This document shows positions 1-8,009 of a stretch of DNA of 23,577 bases, in pieces; within the stretch, counting starts at the first letter, position 1; every line of letters starts with the position of its first letter. The stretch is from Bacteroidota bacterium (GTDB taxonomy: Bacteria; Bacteroidota; Bacteroidia; Flavobacteriales_D; Crocinitomicaceae). The position numbers were made by a program, and so were the translations under genes. Below the pieces are notes generated by a model. It searched no databases. It was not told where the DNA came from and saw only the letters and a list, made by a program, of their open reading frames with translations. Location of the stretch: positions 1 through 23,577 of the forward strand of contig VGML01000011.1 in the NCBI GenBank assembly GCA_016866415.1, read 5' to 3'.

Positions 1-1539
1 TATCGATACGACAAAAAAGGTGGATCTGTATTGGATTCAGTTGATTCTGATCAAACGATTGCAAGTGATAATGAGCAAATCATTCCTGAGTGGGGAGTTT
101 CAGTTCAAATTTACCAAGAGAAGTATTTCTTCCCTGATGGAACAGGAAACTTAGCTGCTAAATCAACGGATATGATTGAATCATCGATTGAATTCAAAGA
201 CTCCTCAAAACGTTGGTTGGGCGGAGTTCCAGATAACGATGCGTATTTCCCAACGAATTGGATTCGTTCGGGTGATTATGCGCCTGTTGATGATGAAAAC
301 GATGCTGCCTATGAATGTCAACCAAATGGCGCTGCGTATTTGGATCCGTGTAAATATAGAGACGAAGTTGGTGCCGACCCTGATCAGAAGTATGAATCTG
401 TATTGGAAGGAACAATTGCTCCACATAGATTGGTTGGTTATCAGGCAGATTATATGCCGCTAGCTTACTTTGGAACATTTAATGGTTCAAGTAAGACAAA
501 CGCTTCGATTAGTTTCCTGCCGAGTGTGAATATTGTACTGACGGATGACGAATCGAAATGGACACGTTGTCCTGTCATTGAATTAGGAAGAAATACAGCT
601 TTGAATATCGGGCAAGCAGCATCTGGCGCAATGAGAAAGAGTCCAAGTGTGGATAAGAATGGTAATCCAGATGGAACGGGTACAGGAATGGGATGGTTCC
701 CAGGTTATGCGGTTGATTTAGAATCAGGAGCACGTTTGTATATGGCATTTGGTGAGAATTCATTCCTTGGAGGTGAGAATGGAGCTGATATGGTTTGGAA
801 TCCTACTGATCGTTTGGTGAGTAATGTTGGAACACCATTGATGGGAGGGGTTCATGCAATCTATGTATTTAGCTACAAGCAAAAGTCAACAAACGGATTT
901 TCGAATGGATTTGACTTCCCTGCTTATATTCCATCGGATGCTGAGTCTAATGGAAGTAACTTCTTACAAAACAAGTGGGCTGAAGTTGAAACGAATTCAA
1001 CATCAGCAAAACGCGAATTGTACGGAAGTTTGGCTTGGGTAGCTTATCCAATGTTGGAACCAAACCAAACATTACTTTCAACGGATGTTACAATCAAACT
1101 ACGAATCAACAAAGAATACAAAAACTTCGTTGGTTCAGGAGAGAATGGCGGACGACCGATGTACTCGTGGTCAATGGATGAAATAGCAACAGAGCTTGGT
1201 GCAACGAATGCGTTGCAAGAGGCTCTTGATATGATAAATGTTGTGCCTAATCCATATTATGCATTTTCTGAATATGAAAGAACACGATTGGATACGCGAG
1301 TTAAAATCACAAACCTACCAGAGAAATGTACTGTAAGTATTTATACAACAAGCGGTAAATTAGTTAGAACGTTCAAAAAAGATAGCGAGGTAACTTCTTT
1401 GGATTGGGATTTGACAAATCACAAGGCGATACCTGTAGCTGGAGATGTTTATCTGATTTATGTTGAGGTTCCTGGAGTTGGAACGAAAGTCCTTAAATTC
1501 TTTGGGGGTATGAGACAAGTTGATTTACAAGGTATTTAA
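1..1539 (+). CDS. Large secreted protein with T9SS-like C-terminal domain (5' truncated by window)
   Basis: The reading frame is open from base 1, so the gene begins upstream of the window; 512 residues are visible. Most of the visible part is not a domain I can name. It is rich in Asn, Gly, Asp and aromatic residues, as expected of an exported protein. The last ~95 residues look like a type IX secretion C-terminal domain: a PNP turn (VVPNPYYAFSEYE), a beta-rich stretch (ITNLPEKCTVSIYTTSGKLV) and a GDVYLIYVEVPG strand followed by KVLKFFGG. That matches the type A pattern (PNP, then IY..G..V, then G.Y....), but the protein continues about 11 residues beyond the usual final strand. The downstream PorV/PorQ-type gene starts 11 bases after the stop and is probably co-transcribed. 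Export by T9SS is inferred; the catalytic or binding role is unknown. Confidence 0.75.
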   Translation, partial: YRYDKKGGSVLDSVDSDQTIASDNEQIIPEWGVSVQIYQEKYFFPDGTGNLAAKSTDMIESSIEFKDSSKRWLGGVPDNDAYFPTNWIRSGDYAPVDDENDAAYECQPNGAAYLDPCKYRDEVGADPDQKYESVLEGTIAPHRLVGYQADYMPLAYFGTFNGSSKTNASISFLPSVNIVLTDDESKWTRCPVIELGRNTALNIGQAASGAMRKSPSVDKNGNPDGTGTGMGWFPGYAVDLESGARLYMAFGENSFLGGENGADMVWNPTDRLVSNVGTPLMGGVHAIYVFSYKQKSTNGFSNGFDFPAYIPSDAESNGSNFLQNKWAEVETNSTSAKRELYGSLAWVAYPMLEPNQTLLSTDVTIKLRINKEYKNFVGSGENGGRPMYSWSMDEIATELGATNALQEALDMINVVPNPYYAFSEYERTRLDTRVKITNLPEKCTVSIYTTSGKLVRTFKKDSEVTSLDWDLTNHKAIPVAGDVYLIYVEVPGVGTKVLKFFGGMRQVDLQGI

Positions 1540-1550
1540 TAAGATTGTTT

Positions 1551-2606
1551 ATGAAAGGTATGAAAAATAAATTTTCGATAACTCTTGCTTTATTCACAGC
1601 AATGAATGTTTTTGCTGGAAATGAGGATCGTGTAGGTTCTGCTGGTGCGTCTCATTTATTAGTGAATCCTTGGGCGAGAAGTTCTGCTTTGGCAGATGCG
1701 GCATATGCGAATACGAACGGATTAGAATCAACTTACATGAATATTGCAGGTTTGGCTTTTACTGATAAAACTCAAATTAAATTTAATTATTCAAATTGGT
1801 TGGGTAGCGCTGGTATTGGATTAAACTCTGCTGGAATTGCTCAGAGAGTTTCTGAATCGAGTGCTATAGCTGTTAGTGTGCAATCAATGAATTTTGGTGA
1901 TATTCCGATAACTACGGTGGCGAACCCTGAAGGAAATATCGGTTTCTTTTCACCTCGTGCAAACGTTTTCAACGTAGGTTATGCCAAGGCTTTTTCCAAA
2001 AGTATATATGGAGGTGTTAATTTCAAGGTTATTTCTCAAAGTATATCAAATTTACGTGCAAATGGTGTTGCGGTAGATGCAGGAATTAGATATGTAGCGG
2101 GTGAAAACGATCAAATTAAGTTTGGTATTGCTTTGAAAAATGTAGGTCCAGTAATGCGATTTAAAGGTGATGGATTATCACAGCAGGTTTCTTATGTTTC
2201 AACAGAATATATTGCTTCTTTAGAGCAGCGTTCAGCAACATTTGAATTGCCATCACTTTTATCAATAGGAGGTTCTTACGATTTTATATTTAATGAGCAG
2301 AATAAACTAAATGTTGCATTGGGCTTCACAGCAAATTCGTTCATGAATGATCAATATCGAATTGGTTTAGATTATACGATGACTAATGAGAATATGGCAT
2401 TTAATTTTAGAGCGGGATATGCTTATGAAAAGAATATTCTTAATGTTGAAAATAGATCGAATGCTTTAGTAGGCCCATCTGCTGGATTTTCAATTGATGC
2501 CCTAGTTGGTAAGAATAAAAGTGCCCTAGGACTTGAGTATTGTGCGAGAATGGCTGGAGTTTTTGGTATAATTCACACTGTAGGAGCAACAATTAGTTTA
2601 AAATAA
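1551..2606 (+). CDS. PorV/PorQ-family outer-membrane beta-barrel protein
   Basis: A 351-residue protein with an N-terminal signal peptide (KNKFSITLALFTAMNVFAG) followed by a conserved opening in which GSAGASHLLVNPWARSS is prominent, as in the PorV/PorQ (UPF0164-like) family. The remainder is alternating beta strands with many Gly/Asn turns, ending in a hydrophobic strand (GATISLK), as expected for an outer-membrane barrel. In known T9SS, PorV shuttles secreted proteins from the translocon to the attachment complex, and PorQ is another attachment-complex component. I chose ATG 1551; ATG 1560 (MKNKF...) is equally good, and a TTG at 1545 is unlikely. It lies directly after a gene with a T9SS-like C-terminal domain, which suggests a dedicated cargo-barrel pair. 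Whether it is the housekeeping PorV or a specialised paralogue cannot be decided here. Confidence 0.8.
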   Translation: MKGMKNKFSITLALFTAMNVFAGNEDRVGSAGASHLLVNPWARSSALADAAYANTNGLESTYMNIAGLAFTDKTQIKFNYSNWLGSAGIGLNSAGIAQRVSESSAIAVSVQSMNFGDIPITTVANPEGNIGFFSPRANVFNVGYAKAFSKSIYGGVNFKVISQSISNLRANGVAVDAGIRYVAGENDQIKFGIALKNVGPVMRFKGDGLSQQVSYVSTEYIASLEQRSATFELPSLLSIGGSYDFIFNEQNKLNVALGFTANSFMNDQYRIGLDYTMTNENMAFNFRAGYAYEKNILNVENRSNALVGPSAGFSIDALVGKNKSALGLEYCARMAGVFGIIHTVGATISLK

Positions 2607-2620
2607 ATTATTAAATTTGT

Positions 2621-2656
2621 AAAGCAAGAGAGTCCAAGGGCTCTCTTGTTTGCGTT
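2621..2656 (+). terminator. Intrinsic terminator after the PorV/PorQ-type gene
   Basis: Perfect 8-bp inverted repeat: CAAGAGAG at 2625-2632 pairs with CTCTCTTG at 2641-2648. It extends outward through AAAG/TTTT-type pairs and inward by a T-G and a C-G pair. A T-rich tail (TTTGCGTTTT) follows at once. It lies 14 bases after the barrel gene stop and 17 bases before greA, so it separates the two transcription units. Confidence 0.8.
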
Positions 2657-2672
2657 TTATAAAATTTGATTT

Positions 2673-3146
2673 ATGTCACAAGTTAGTTATTACACACCAG
2701 AAGGTCTTCAGAAATTAAAAGACGAATTACACGAATTAAAGACGGTACAAAGACCAGCTATATCAGAGCAAATTGCTGAAGCAAGAGACAAAGGGGACTT
2801 ATCTGAAAATGCGGAATATGACGCAGCTAAAGAAGCCCAGGGAATATTAGAGATGAAGATTTCAAAGCTTGAGGGAATAATCGCTAATGCTCGTTTAATC
2901 GATGAGAGTGGAATGGATACCTCCAAAGTATACATACTTTCTAAAGTTAAATTGAAAAATCACTCCAATGGTTCTGAAATGAATTTGACTCTAGTTGCAG
3001 AAAATGAGGCCGATTTTAAATTACAAAAACTTTCGGTAAGCTCCCCGATTGGAAAAGGTTTGTTAGGGAAATCTAAGGGAGACCTTGTTGAAATAAATAC
3101 ACCAGGGGGAATTATTAATTTTGAGATCTTAGAAATAACTCGTTAA
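2673..3146 (+). CDS. greA: Transcription elongation factor GreA
   Basis: A 157-residue protein, the usual GreA length. It begins SQVSYYTPEGLQKLKDEL and carries the signature GDLSENAEYDAAKEAQ at residues 41-56. That motif is the tip of the N-terminal coiled coil, where acidic residues D42 and E45 enter the RNA polymerase secondary channel and position the Mg ion for cleavage of backtracked RNA. The C-terminal half (from about residue 80) is the FKBP-like domain, including SSPIGKGLLGKSKGD. Its stop codon TAA overlaps the ATG of the HIT gene (TAATG), so the two are translationally coupled. It follows a strong terminator, so a promoter probably lies in 2650-2672 or overlaps the terminator, but I do not see a clear consensus. 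Confidence 0.97.
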   Translation: MSQVSYYTPEGLQKLKDELHELKTVQRPAISEQIAEARDKGDLSENAEYDAAKEAQGILEMKISKLEGIIANARLIDESGMDTSKVYILSKVKLKNHSNGSEMNLTLVAENEADFKLQKLSVSSPIGKGLLGKSKGDLVEINTPGGIINFEILEITR

Positions 3147-3535
3147 TGGCAACGATTTTTTCGAAAATTATATTGGGAGAAATACCTTGTTATAAAATTG
3201 CAGAAGACGATGAGTTTTTAGCGTTCTTGGATATTAATCCTTTGGCTATTGGACATACTTTAGTAATTCCTAAATTAGAAGTAGACTATATTTTCGACTT
3301 AGAAGATGAATTTCTCGGCCGAATGATGTCCTTTTCTAAAGAAGTGGCAAGAAAATTGAAGAATAATATTGATTGCAAGAGAATTGGAGTATGTGTAATT
3401 GGACTTGAGGTTCCTCATGCACATATTCACCTTATACCGATTAATACAGTTTCTGATATGAATTTTTCAAAGACAAAATTGGTTTTAACAGACTCAGAAT
3501 TGAAGGAATTGCAGTCCACTATTACAGGGTGTTAA
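3146..3535 (+). CDS. HIT-family (histidine triad) nucleotide-binding hydrolase
   Basis: A 129-residue cytoplasmic protein of HIT length. It starts with the typical TIFSKIILGEIPCYKIAEDD and has FLDINPLAIGHTLVIPK in the middle. The catalytic triad motif HAHIHLI lies at residues 91-97 (H91, H93, H95). HIT proteins of the HinT class hydrolyse phosphoramidates or acyl-adenylates of purine nucleotides; the exact substrate is not evident here. It overlaps greA by one base, and its stop lies just before the next gene's ATG. greA-HIT pairing is a common Bacteroidota arrangement, to my knowledge. No abnormality is seen. Confidence 0.93.
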   Translation: MATIFSKIILGEIPCYKIAEDDEFLAFLDINPLAIGHTLVIPKLEVDYIFDLEDEFLGRMMSFSKEVARKLKNNIDCKRIGVCVIGLEVPHAHIHLIPINTVSDMNFSKTKLVLTDSELKELQSTITGC

Positions 3536-3537
3536 TT

Positions 3538-4626
3538 ATGCATTTACCGAATTTAAGATTTATTTTAATTGTTGTTTTATTTATCTCTACTCATTCATAT
3601 TCCCAGAGTTCAGAACAGCAATCTCCGGTAAATTCAATGAAAATTTTATTTATTGGCAATAGCTATACGCACTATAATAGTATGCCGGAACTTTTTGAAA
3701 AACTGGCAAGATCGAAAAAGGTCAAGATTGATGTATCAATGAATGCAAAAAGTAATCATACGTTTAAAATGCATTGTCAACGAACTGAAATGTTTGAGGC
3801 TATTAGATCACAAAAATGGGATTATGTCGTCGTTCAAGGTTTTAGTCGTGAGTTAATGTATGAAAAGGAAGTTATTGATACTGCATCATTACCGTATTTT
3901 AGACAAATTATCGATTCGGTTTATTCCAATCACTCCTGTACGAATGTGCTTTTATATATGACTTGGGGTTATAAAAATGGTTTTATAAATGGATTAGATA
4001 CGCTGAGCTATGAGGATATGTCAAATCGTGTGCAGCGAGGTTATGAGTATCTTTCAGAGTTACATAATTTAAGTATCGTGCCAATAGGTCAAGTATGGAA
4101 ATCGTTTAGGAAAAATAATCCAAGTATTGATATTTATCAAGAAGATGGTCAGCACCCTAATTTGATGGGTTCGTATTTGATTGCATCTGGGTTTTATTCG
4201 TCTATATTTAAGTCTAGTCCAGTCGGAGGTTATTTCCCTAAAATTGATAGTGCTGTGGCAGTTAAAATACAAAATACGGCATCTAAATATGTTAATAAGA
4301 ACTTAGACACCTTTAAGTTGAATAAAAACACCTTAGATTTCGATTATGAACGAACTAAAAAAGGTGAATATTTCATAACTGCGTCAGCAAATTTTCCAGA
4401 AGCGGATTCACTTAATTGGATTGTGGAAAATAAGGTAATTTCAAAAAATACAAATCTCAAATATAAGTTTAAAAAAGAAGGAACCTATTACGTAAAATTG
4501 ATTGTATTTGATAAGTGTGGAACTAGAGAAATATATAGGAAAGCTATTTTTAAATCACCCCCACCTCCTAAGCCAAAGAAAAAGTCAAAGCCAAAAAACA
4601 ACTCTAAAACGAGTCGAAGGATTTAA
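3538..4626 (+). CDS. Secreted SGNH-hydrolase-like protein with PKD-like domain and basic C-terminal tail
   Basis: A 362-residue protein from ATG 3538 (a GTG at 3529 would add three residues and overlap the HIT gene). A signal peptide covers about residues 1-23 (ending THSYSQ). The SGNH/GDSL core includes block I, ILFIGNSYTHYNSMPE, with the likely nucleophile S42, and block V, EDGQHPNLMGSYLIASG, with the likely D203 and H206. DUF4886-type proteins share this block I form. After about residue 255 comes a beta-rich PKD-like segment (NWIVENKV... GTYYVKLIVFD). The protein ends in a Pro/Lys/Arg tail (residues 341-362, PPPPKPKKKSKPK...). The activity is probably esterase or acyl-ester hydrolase in the periplasm or on the surface; the substrate is unknown. 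The stop overlaps that of the convergent acyltransferase gene by four bases. Confidence 0.8.
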   Translation: MHLPNLRFILIVVLFISTHSYSQSSEQQSPVNSMKILFIGNSYTHYNSMPELFEKLARSKKVKIDVSMNAKSNHTFKMHCQRTEMFEAIRSQKWDYVVVQGFSRELMYEKEVIDTASLPYFRQIIDSVYSNHSCTNVLLYMTWGYKNGFINGLDTLSYEDMSNRVQRGYEYLSELHNLSIVPIGQVWKSFRKNNPSIDIYQEDGQHPNLMGSYLIASGFYSSIFKSSPVGGYFPKIDSAVAVKIQNTASKYVNKNLDTFKLNKNTLDFDYERTKKGEYFITASANFPEADSLNWIVENKVISKNTNLKYKFKKEGTYYVKLIVFDKCGTREIYRKAIFKSPPPPKPKKKSKPKNNSKTSRRI

Positions 4627-5765
4627 ATCTTGTAAACGCTAGCCCAAAATTTACTTATAGGACGCAATATAAATTGAAGTTTATCTTTAATTACATCAAT
4701 GTATTGGATAAGAAGTGCATGAAATCCAATAAATGAAACAGCCCCGATGAACGCTTGCCATGGATTTAGCGGGTTATGTTTTTGATTAAAAAAGTCATTT
4801 ATTCCGATTACAATAACACTGCCGTATAAAACCATAAAGTGGATAATAAAGATGGTCAATGTGTTTTGCCCCATTTTTAAAAACAAATTATTCTTTCTAT
4901 TTCCGATAAGTATATTGATTAATAATAGAATACTAAGTATCAATAAAGACATTCCTACTCGCTCGTACAACCAATCAATTGAATAAAGCTTTGGAAACGA
5001 ATTGAATAATAAATATCTATTAATAAAGTTTAATATCGGATTCGAAAAAAAGAAAATGCAAATACCAGAAATAAAAAGTGCTAATTGAAACTTGTATGTC
5101 AGTACGTTGTTTTTAAATCGGTACAACATTGTTCCTATAAATGCGCCATAAATTGTAAATCCTAAATTCGGAATAATAGGAAATATGGAAAATTTTGATT
5201 CATTTCGAAAAATGTTTTGTATAAATTGTGGCGCATTCTGCGGCCAAGGAATTGGCAGTTTTTGCATTGGAATGTACAAGGTAAATAGAAGTGTGCCGAC
5301 AGCAAGGTATAAAAGCCAAATCGGTATGAATTTAAATACGCGAGACAGTCCGTAACATGAAAGAATAATAAAAATCCCAATCGCAATACATTGTAAAACA
5401 TGGAAGGAATATACCTGAAGTAGATAACCCCAAAAGAGCAATTCTATAATTCGTTTAAATCCTTTTTTTACACGAACGTTTTTGAAAAAAGTTTCTTTTT
5501 CATTGCCCAATAAAAGATATACAAAAACAACTCCTGTAATCGTTAAAAACATAGGGGAGGTAAAACCGCGAATGTATTCCCAAATGTCAAAAACAATGTA
5601 ATTCCAATCAGCAAAGCGAGAAATGTCTTCAGGACGTCTATACTGCTTGCCTAATGTTGTATCTACAAAATGACCTTCAAGCATCAAAATGATGGCGATA
5701 CTTCGTGCCATATCAATAAATTGAAGACGTGATTTTACTTGTTTGATTGGTTGCGATTCAGTCAT
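4623..5765 (-). CDS. Multi-pass membrane acyltransferase, heparan-alpha-glucosaminide N-acetyltransferase-like (DUF1624 type)
   Basis: A 380-residue protein with roughly ten hydrophobic segments. The N-terminal motif RLQFIDMARSIAIILMLEGH (residues 13-32) and the later GFTSPMFLTITGVVFVYLLL (67-86) match the heparan-alpha-glucosaminide N-acetyltransferase catalytic-domain family (PF07786/DUF1624). These proteins carry an acyl group across the inner membrane, with the conserved His of the first motif (here H32) a candidate active-site residue. The acceptor may be a cell-surface glycan, but the sequence does not show it. It starts three bases after the stop of the OmpA-type gene, so it is very likely in one operon with the PorP protein and that gene. 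Its 3' end overlaps the convergent SGNH gene by four bases. The related acyltransferase-3 family is an alternative but fits the motifs less well. Confidence 0.75.
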   Translation of the reverse strand: MTESQPIKQVKSRLQFIDMARSIAIILMLEGHFVDTTLGKQYRRPEDISRFADWNYIVFDIWEYIRGFTSPMFLTITGVVFVYLLLGNEKETFFKNVRVKKGFKRIIELLFWGYLLQVYSFHVLQCIAIGIFIILSCYGLSRVFKFIPIWLLYLAVGTLLFTLYIPMQKLPIPWPQNAPQFIQNIFRNESKFSIFPIIPNLGFTIYGAFIGTMLYRFKNNVLTYKFQLALFISGICIFFFSNPILNFINRYLLFNSFPKLYSIDWLYERVGMSLLILSILLLINILIGNRKNNLFLKMGQNTLTIFIIHFMVLYGSVIVIGINDFFNQKHNPLNPWQAFIGAVSFIGFHALLIQYIDVIKDKLQFILRPISKFWASVYKI

Positions 5766-5768
5766 TAA

Positions 5769-8009
5769 TTATTTCTTGACTTCGGATGTAATAAACAATT
5801 CAAGTTTATTTTCAAAACCTTCGACTTCCAATTGCAAAGAATGTCTTTGAAATCCTTTCATTCCAGTTGTATTCAGTTTAAAACTAATTATCGAATTTGT
5901 ATTGGGTTCAATTATCATTTTACTCGAATTCAAGATAAGATTCGGATTAGAATTATTGATTTTATAGGTTACCGTTGAATTCGACCTATTCATGATCGTG
6001 AAACTACCTGAAATGGAGTTTACATTTTGTAATACTCCCGCGTTGTAAACATAATCTTTGGCGTATAGAGGAAACGTTTCTTTATTTTTCTCAAAAGTCA
6101 CTTCTTCAATATGTAATTTCCGCTCTATTCCGGCTTCTTTTGAGTATACTGATTCATTTTGTTTATCCACATTATCGCTCGTTGTTTGGTCCGCATTGAA
6201 TTCTCCAAATGGAATAAATTCTAAAATAAGTTTACCACCATTTTTAGAGGTTCCATTTAAATAGGGTTTGAATTCGCCATGGTCGTATTCATTGAAATAA
6301 TTGACCAATGAAGAAATTCTCCGTTTTGTCAAGTTTACGTTGTAATTAGTCTTAGCCAAAGGGCTTGCGAAGCCTTTAATTGAAACCACGATTTTTGAAC
6401 CTTGGGTTAATTCTTGAAGTAAAAGCCCAGTAAATTCAACCAAATCATTAGCTCCTTTATCAACTTCATTTTTGAAGAATTGTTCTAATTCAACTCGTTT
6501 CTTATTCGCAAGCGCTGTATTTAGACCTTTCCCGACTTCACGTTTGTATAATTCATAATTCTTTTTGTATAAATTATATGTGGTCATGTAATTTTGTTTA
6601 GTTGAAGTTGCCCATGAATCTTCGTCAGGCTCATCATTTCTAAAATATAAACGCACAGGCAATTTCTTTTTAATGACAGTGGTTACCGAAGTGGTATCAA
6701 TTTTAATTGGAGAATCAATTTTTGGAGGTATATTCGGATATTTCACAAAAATATCACTGCAACAAGTTGGATTTTTAGCAAAATTTGATCCAAGTCTATT
6801 AGAAGAAACATACGTTGTGTCTTTGTGTACAAAAAAGTATTGGTCGTTAGCTGGACTATTTATTGGTAAACCAGCATTTTCAATTGTTTTAAATGGAAAT
6901 TCTGAATAAAATACATCTTGTCCCCCAAGTCCGTAATGCCAAGACGACGAGAAGTAAAGTTTTTTGTTAATACTATCGTACCATGGAGTAATTTCATTTT
7001 CGACTGAATTGATCTCAGAAATATTCTGAACATTCTCTGCTTTTATTCCATTTATTTGTGCCATCCAAATATCAAGTCCACCTTTGGTTCCTGTTTTGTC
7101 TGATGCAAAAAACATCACTTCTTTACCTTCAATTCTTGAAATCGTTGGCATTGTTGAATTTTTCCCAGATTCATTGATTAATTTTCCTAAAGTATCAATC
7201 TTTGTCCATTTCCCATTTTCATAGTTCGAATAGACAATTCTGCATTTGTAATTATAACCTTCATCATCACAAATACTATAATAGAAACGCTTTCCATCAA
7301 GAGAAAAAGTACCGTTGCCTGAACTTATTTTGTCATTGAATAATTCTTTTATTCGTTGATTTTCTTTCAATTCTCCATTTTCAATTTTTGAATAGTAAAG
7401 ATGTGTTTTATAGGTTTGGCTGAATACTTCTTCGGACGTATTTATAGAGTCGGCTCTAAGGGAAGAAAAAATGAGTTGATTGTCGTGTATTGTGTGCCCA
7501 AATTCTGCATTAACACTATTAATGGTTTCAGGTAAGGCTTGCATTGGTTTTAGTGTATCAGAAAAGTGCTTAATCGCCCAATTGGTCGCGTCAATTTCTT
7601 GAATGGATTTTTTGAACAAATAGTCAGATTTATCCTTTTCGTATTCACGTTTTGCTTGTTTAAACGTTTGAAGGGCTTTGGCATATTTACCATTTTGTTT
7701 TTGCATTAATCCCAATTGCAATAAGCAAGACGGATATGTTTTTACCCCATCACGATCAAATACAATGGAATAATATTCTTCAGCGACAACATAATTTTTA
7801 TATGCCCGCTGAACCTCGGCATACTTCCATTGAATATCTAAATTCGTAGAATCTTGCTTGAGGGCCTTCTGATAATATTCAATCGCATAGTAGTAATCCC
7901 CTTTTTTGAATTGTTTATCAGCAAATTCAACAAGTTTTTTAGTTTTTACTTGTCCGATTGAAAAGGTTGAGAAAAGAATGACGTAAAGAACTAGATAAAG
8001 TCTGGGCAT
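5769..8009 (-). CDS. PorE-like envelope protein: TPR, PD40 propeller, OmpA-like domain, DUF1573-like C-terminus
   Basis: A 746-residue exported protein (signal peptide about 1-19, ending FSIG). TPR helices span about 28-140 (KKGDYYYAIEYYQKALKQDS is a clear unit). A WD40-like PD40 propeller spans about 170-425, with FSLDGKRFYYS, MFFASDKTGTKGGLDIW and LYFSSSWHYGLGGQDVF as repeat units. An OmpA-like domain lies at about 450-640 (VVSIKGFASPLAKTNYNVNL, then RRISSLVNYF, then ERKLHIEEV). Residues about 655-744 form an extra beta-sandwich resembling DUF1573 (NAGVLQNVNSISGSFTIMNR... IEPNTNSIISFKL). The TPR-PD40-OmpA order is that of PorE, a peptidoglycan-linked T9SS component. The usual OmpA aspartate (TD) is replaced by ASP here. 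The gene overlaps the upstream PorP gene by 19 bases, implying coupled expression. A lipobox is not seen. Confidence 0.82.
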   Translation of the reverse strand: MPRLYLVLYVILFSTFSIGQVKTKKLVEFADKQFKKGDYYYAIEYYQKALKQDSTNLDIQWKYAEVQRAYKNYVVAEEYYSIVFDRDGVKTYPSCLLQLGLMQKQNGKYAKALQTFKQAKREYEKDKSDYLFKKSIQEIDATNWAIKHFSDTLKPMQALPETINSVNAEFGHTIHDNQLIFSSLRADSINTSEEVFSQTYKTHLYYSKIENGELKENQRIKELFNDKISSGNGTFSLDGKRFYYSICDDEGYNYKCRIVYSNYENGKWTKIDTLGKLINESGKNSTMPTISRIEGKEVMFFASDKTGTKGGLDIWMAQINGIKAENVQNISEINSVENEITPWYDSINKKLYFSSSWHYGLGGQDVFYSEFPFKTIENAGLPINSPANDQYFFVHKDTTYVSSNRLGSNFAKNPTCCSDIFVKYPNIPPKIDSPIKIDTTSVTTVIKKKLPVRLYFRNDEPDEDSWATSTKQNYMTTYNLYKKNYELYKREVGKGLNTALANKKRVELEQFFKNEVDKGANDLVEFTGLLLQELTQGSKIVVSIKGFASPLAKTNYNVNLTKRRISSLVNYFNEYDHGEFKPYLNGTSKNGGKLILEFIPFGEFNADQTTSDNVDKQNESVYSKEAGIERKLHIEEVTFEKNKETFPLYAKDYVYNAGVLQNVNSISGSFTIMNRSNSTVTYKINNSNPNLILNSSKMIIEPNTNSIISFKLNTTGMKGFQRHSLQLEVEGFENKLELFITSEVKK
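5778..6047 (-). other. DUF1573-like C-terminal domain inside the PorE-like protein
   Basis: Residues about 655-744 of the PorE-like protein form an Ig-like segment after the OmpA-like domain. Features resembling DUF1573 are an opening Y.AGVLQNV..., a central FTIMNRSNSTVTYKI strand pair, an IEPNTNSIISFKL turn (compare I.PG..g.i.v) and a closing strand ELFITSEVK. Assignment is by pattern only; sequence-profile support has not been tested. Confidence 0.5.

Noticed and set aside
2612..2619. TAAATTTG, a match to the Bacteroidota -7 box, just upstream of greA.
   Set aside because: No TTG lies at the right spacing and the transcript would run straight into the terminator at 2621-2656. AT-rich DNA gives this by chance.
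6058..6909. Plus-strand open frames inside the PorE-like gene.
   Set aside because: They are short and lie opposite a continuous, domain-bearing reading frame; no evidence for coding.
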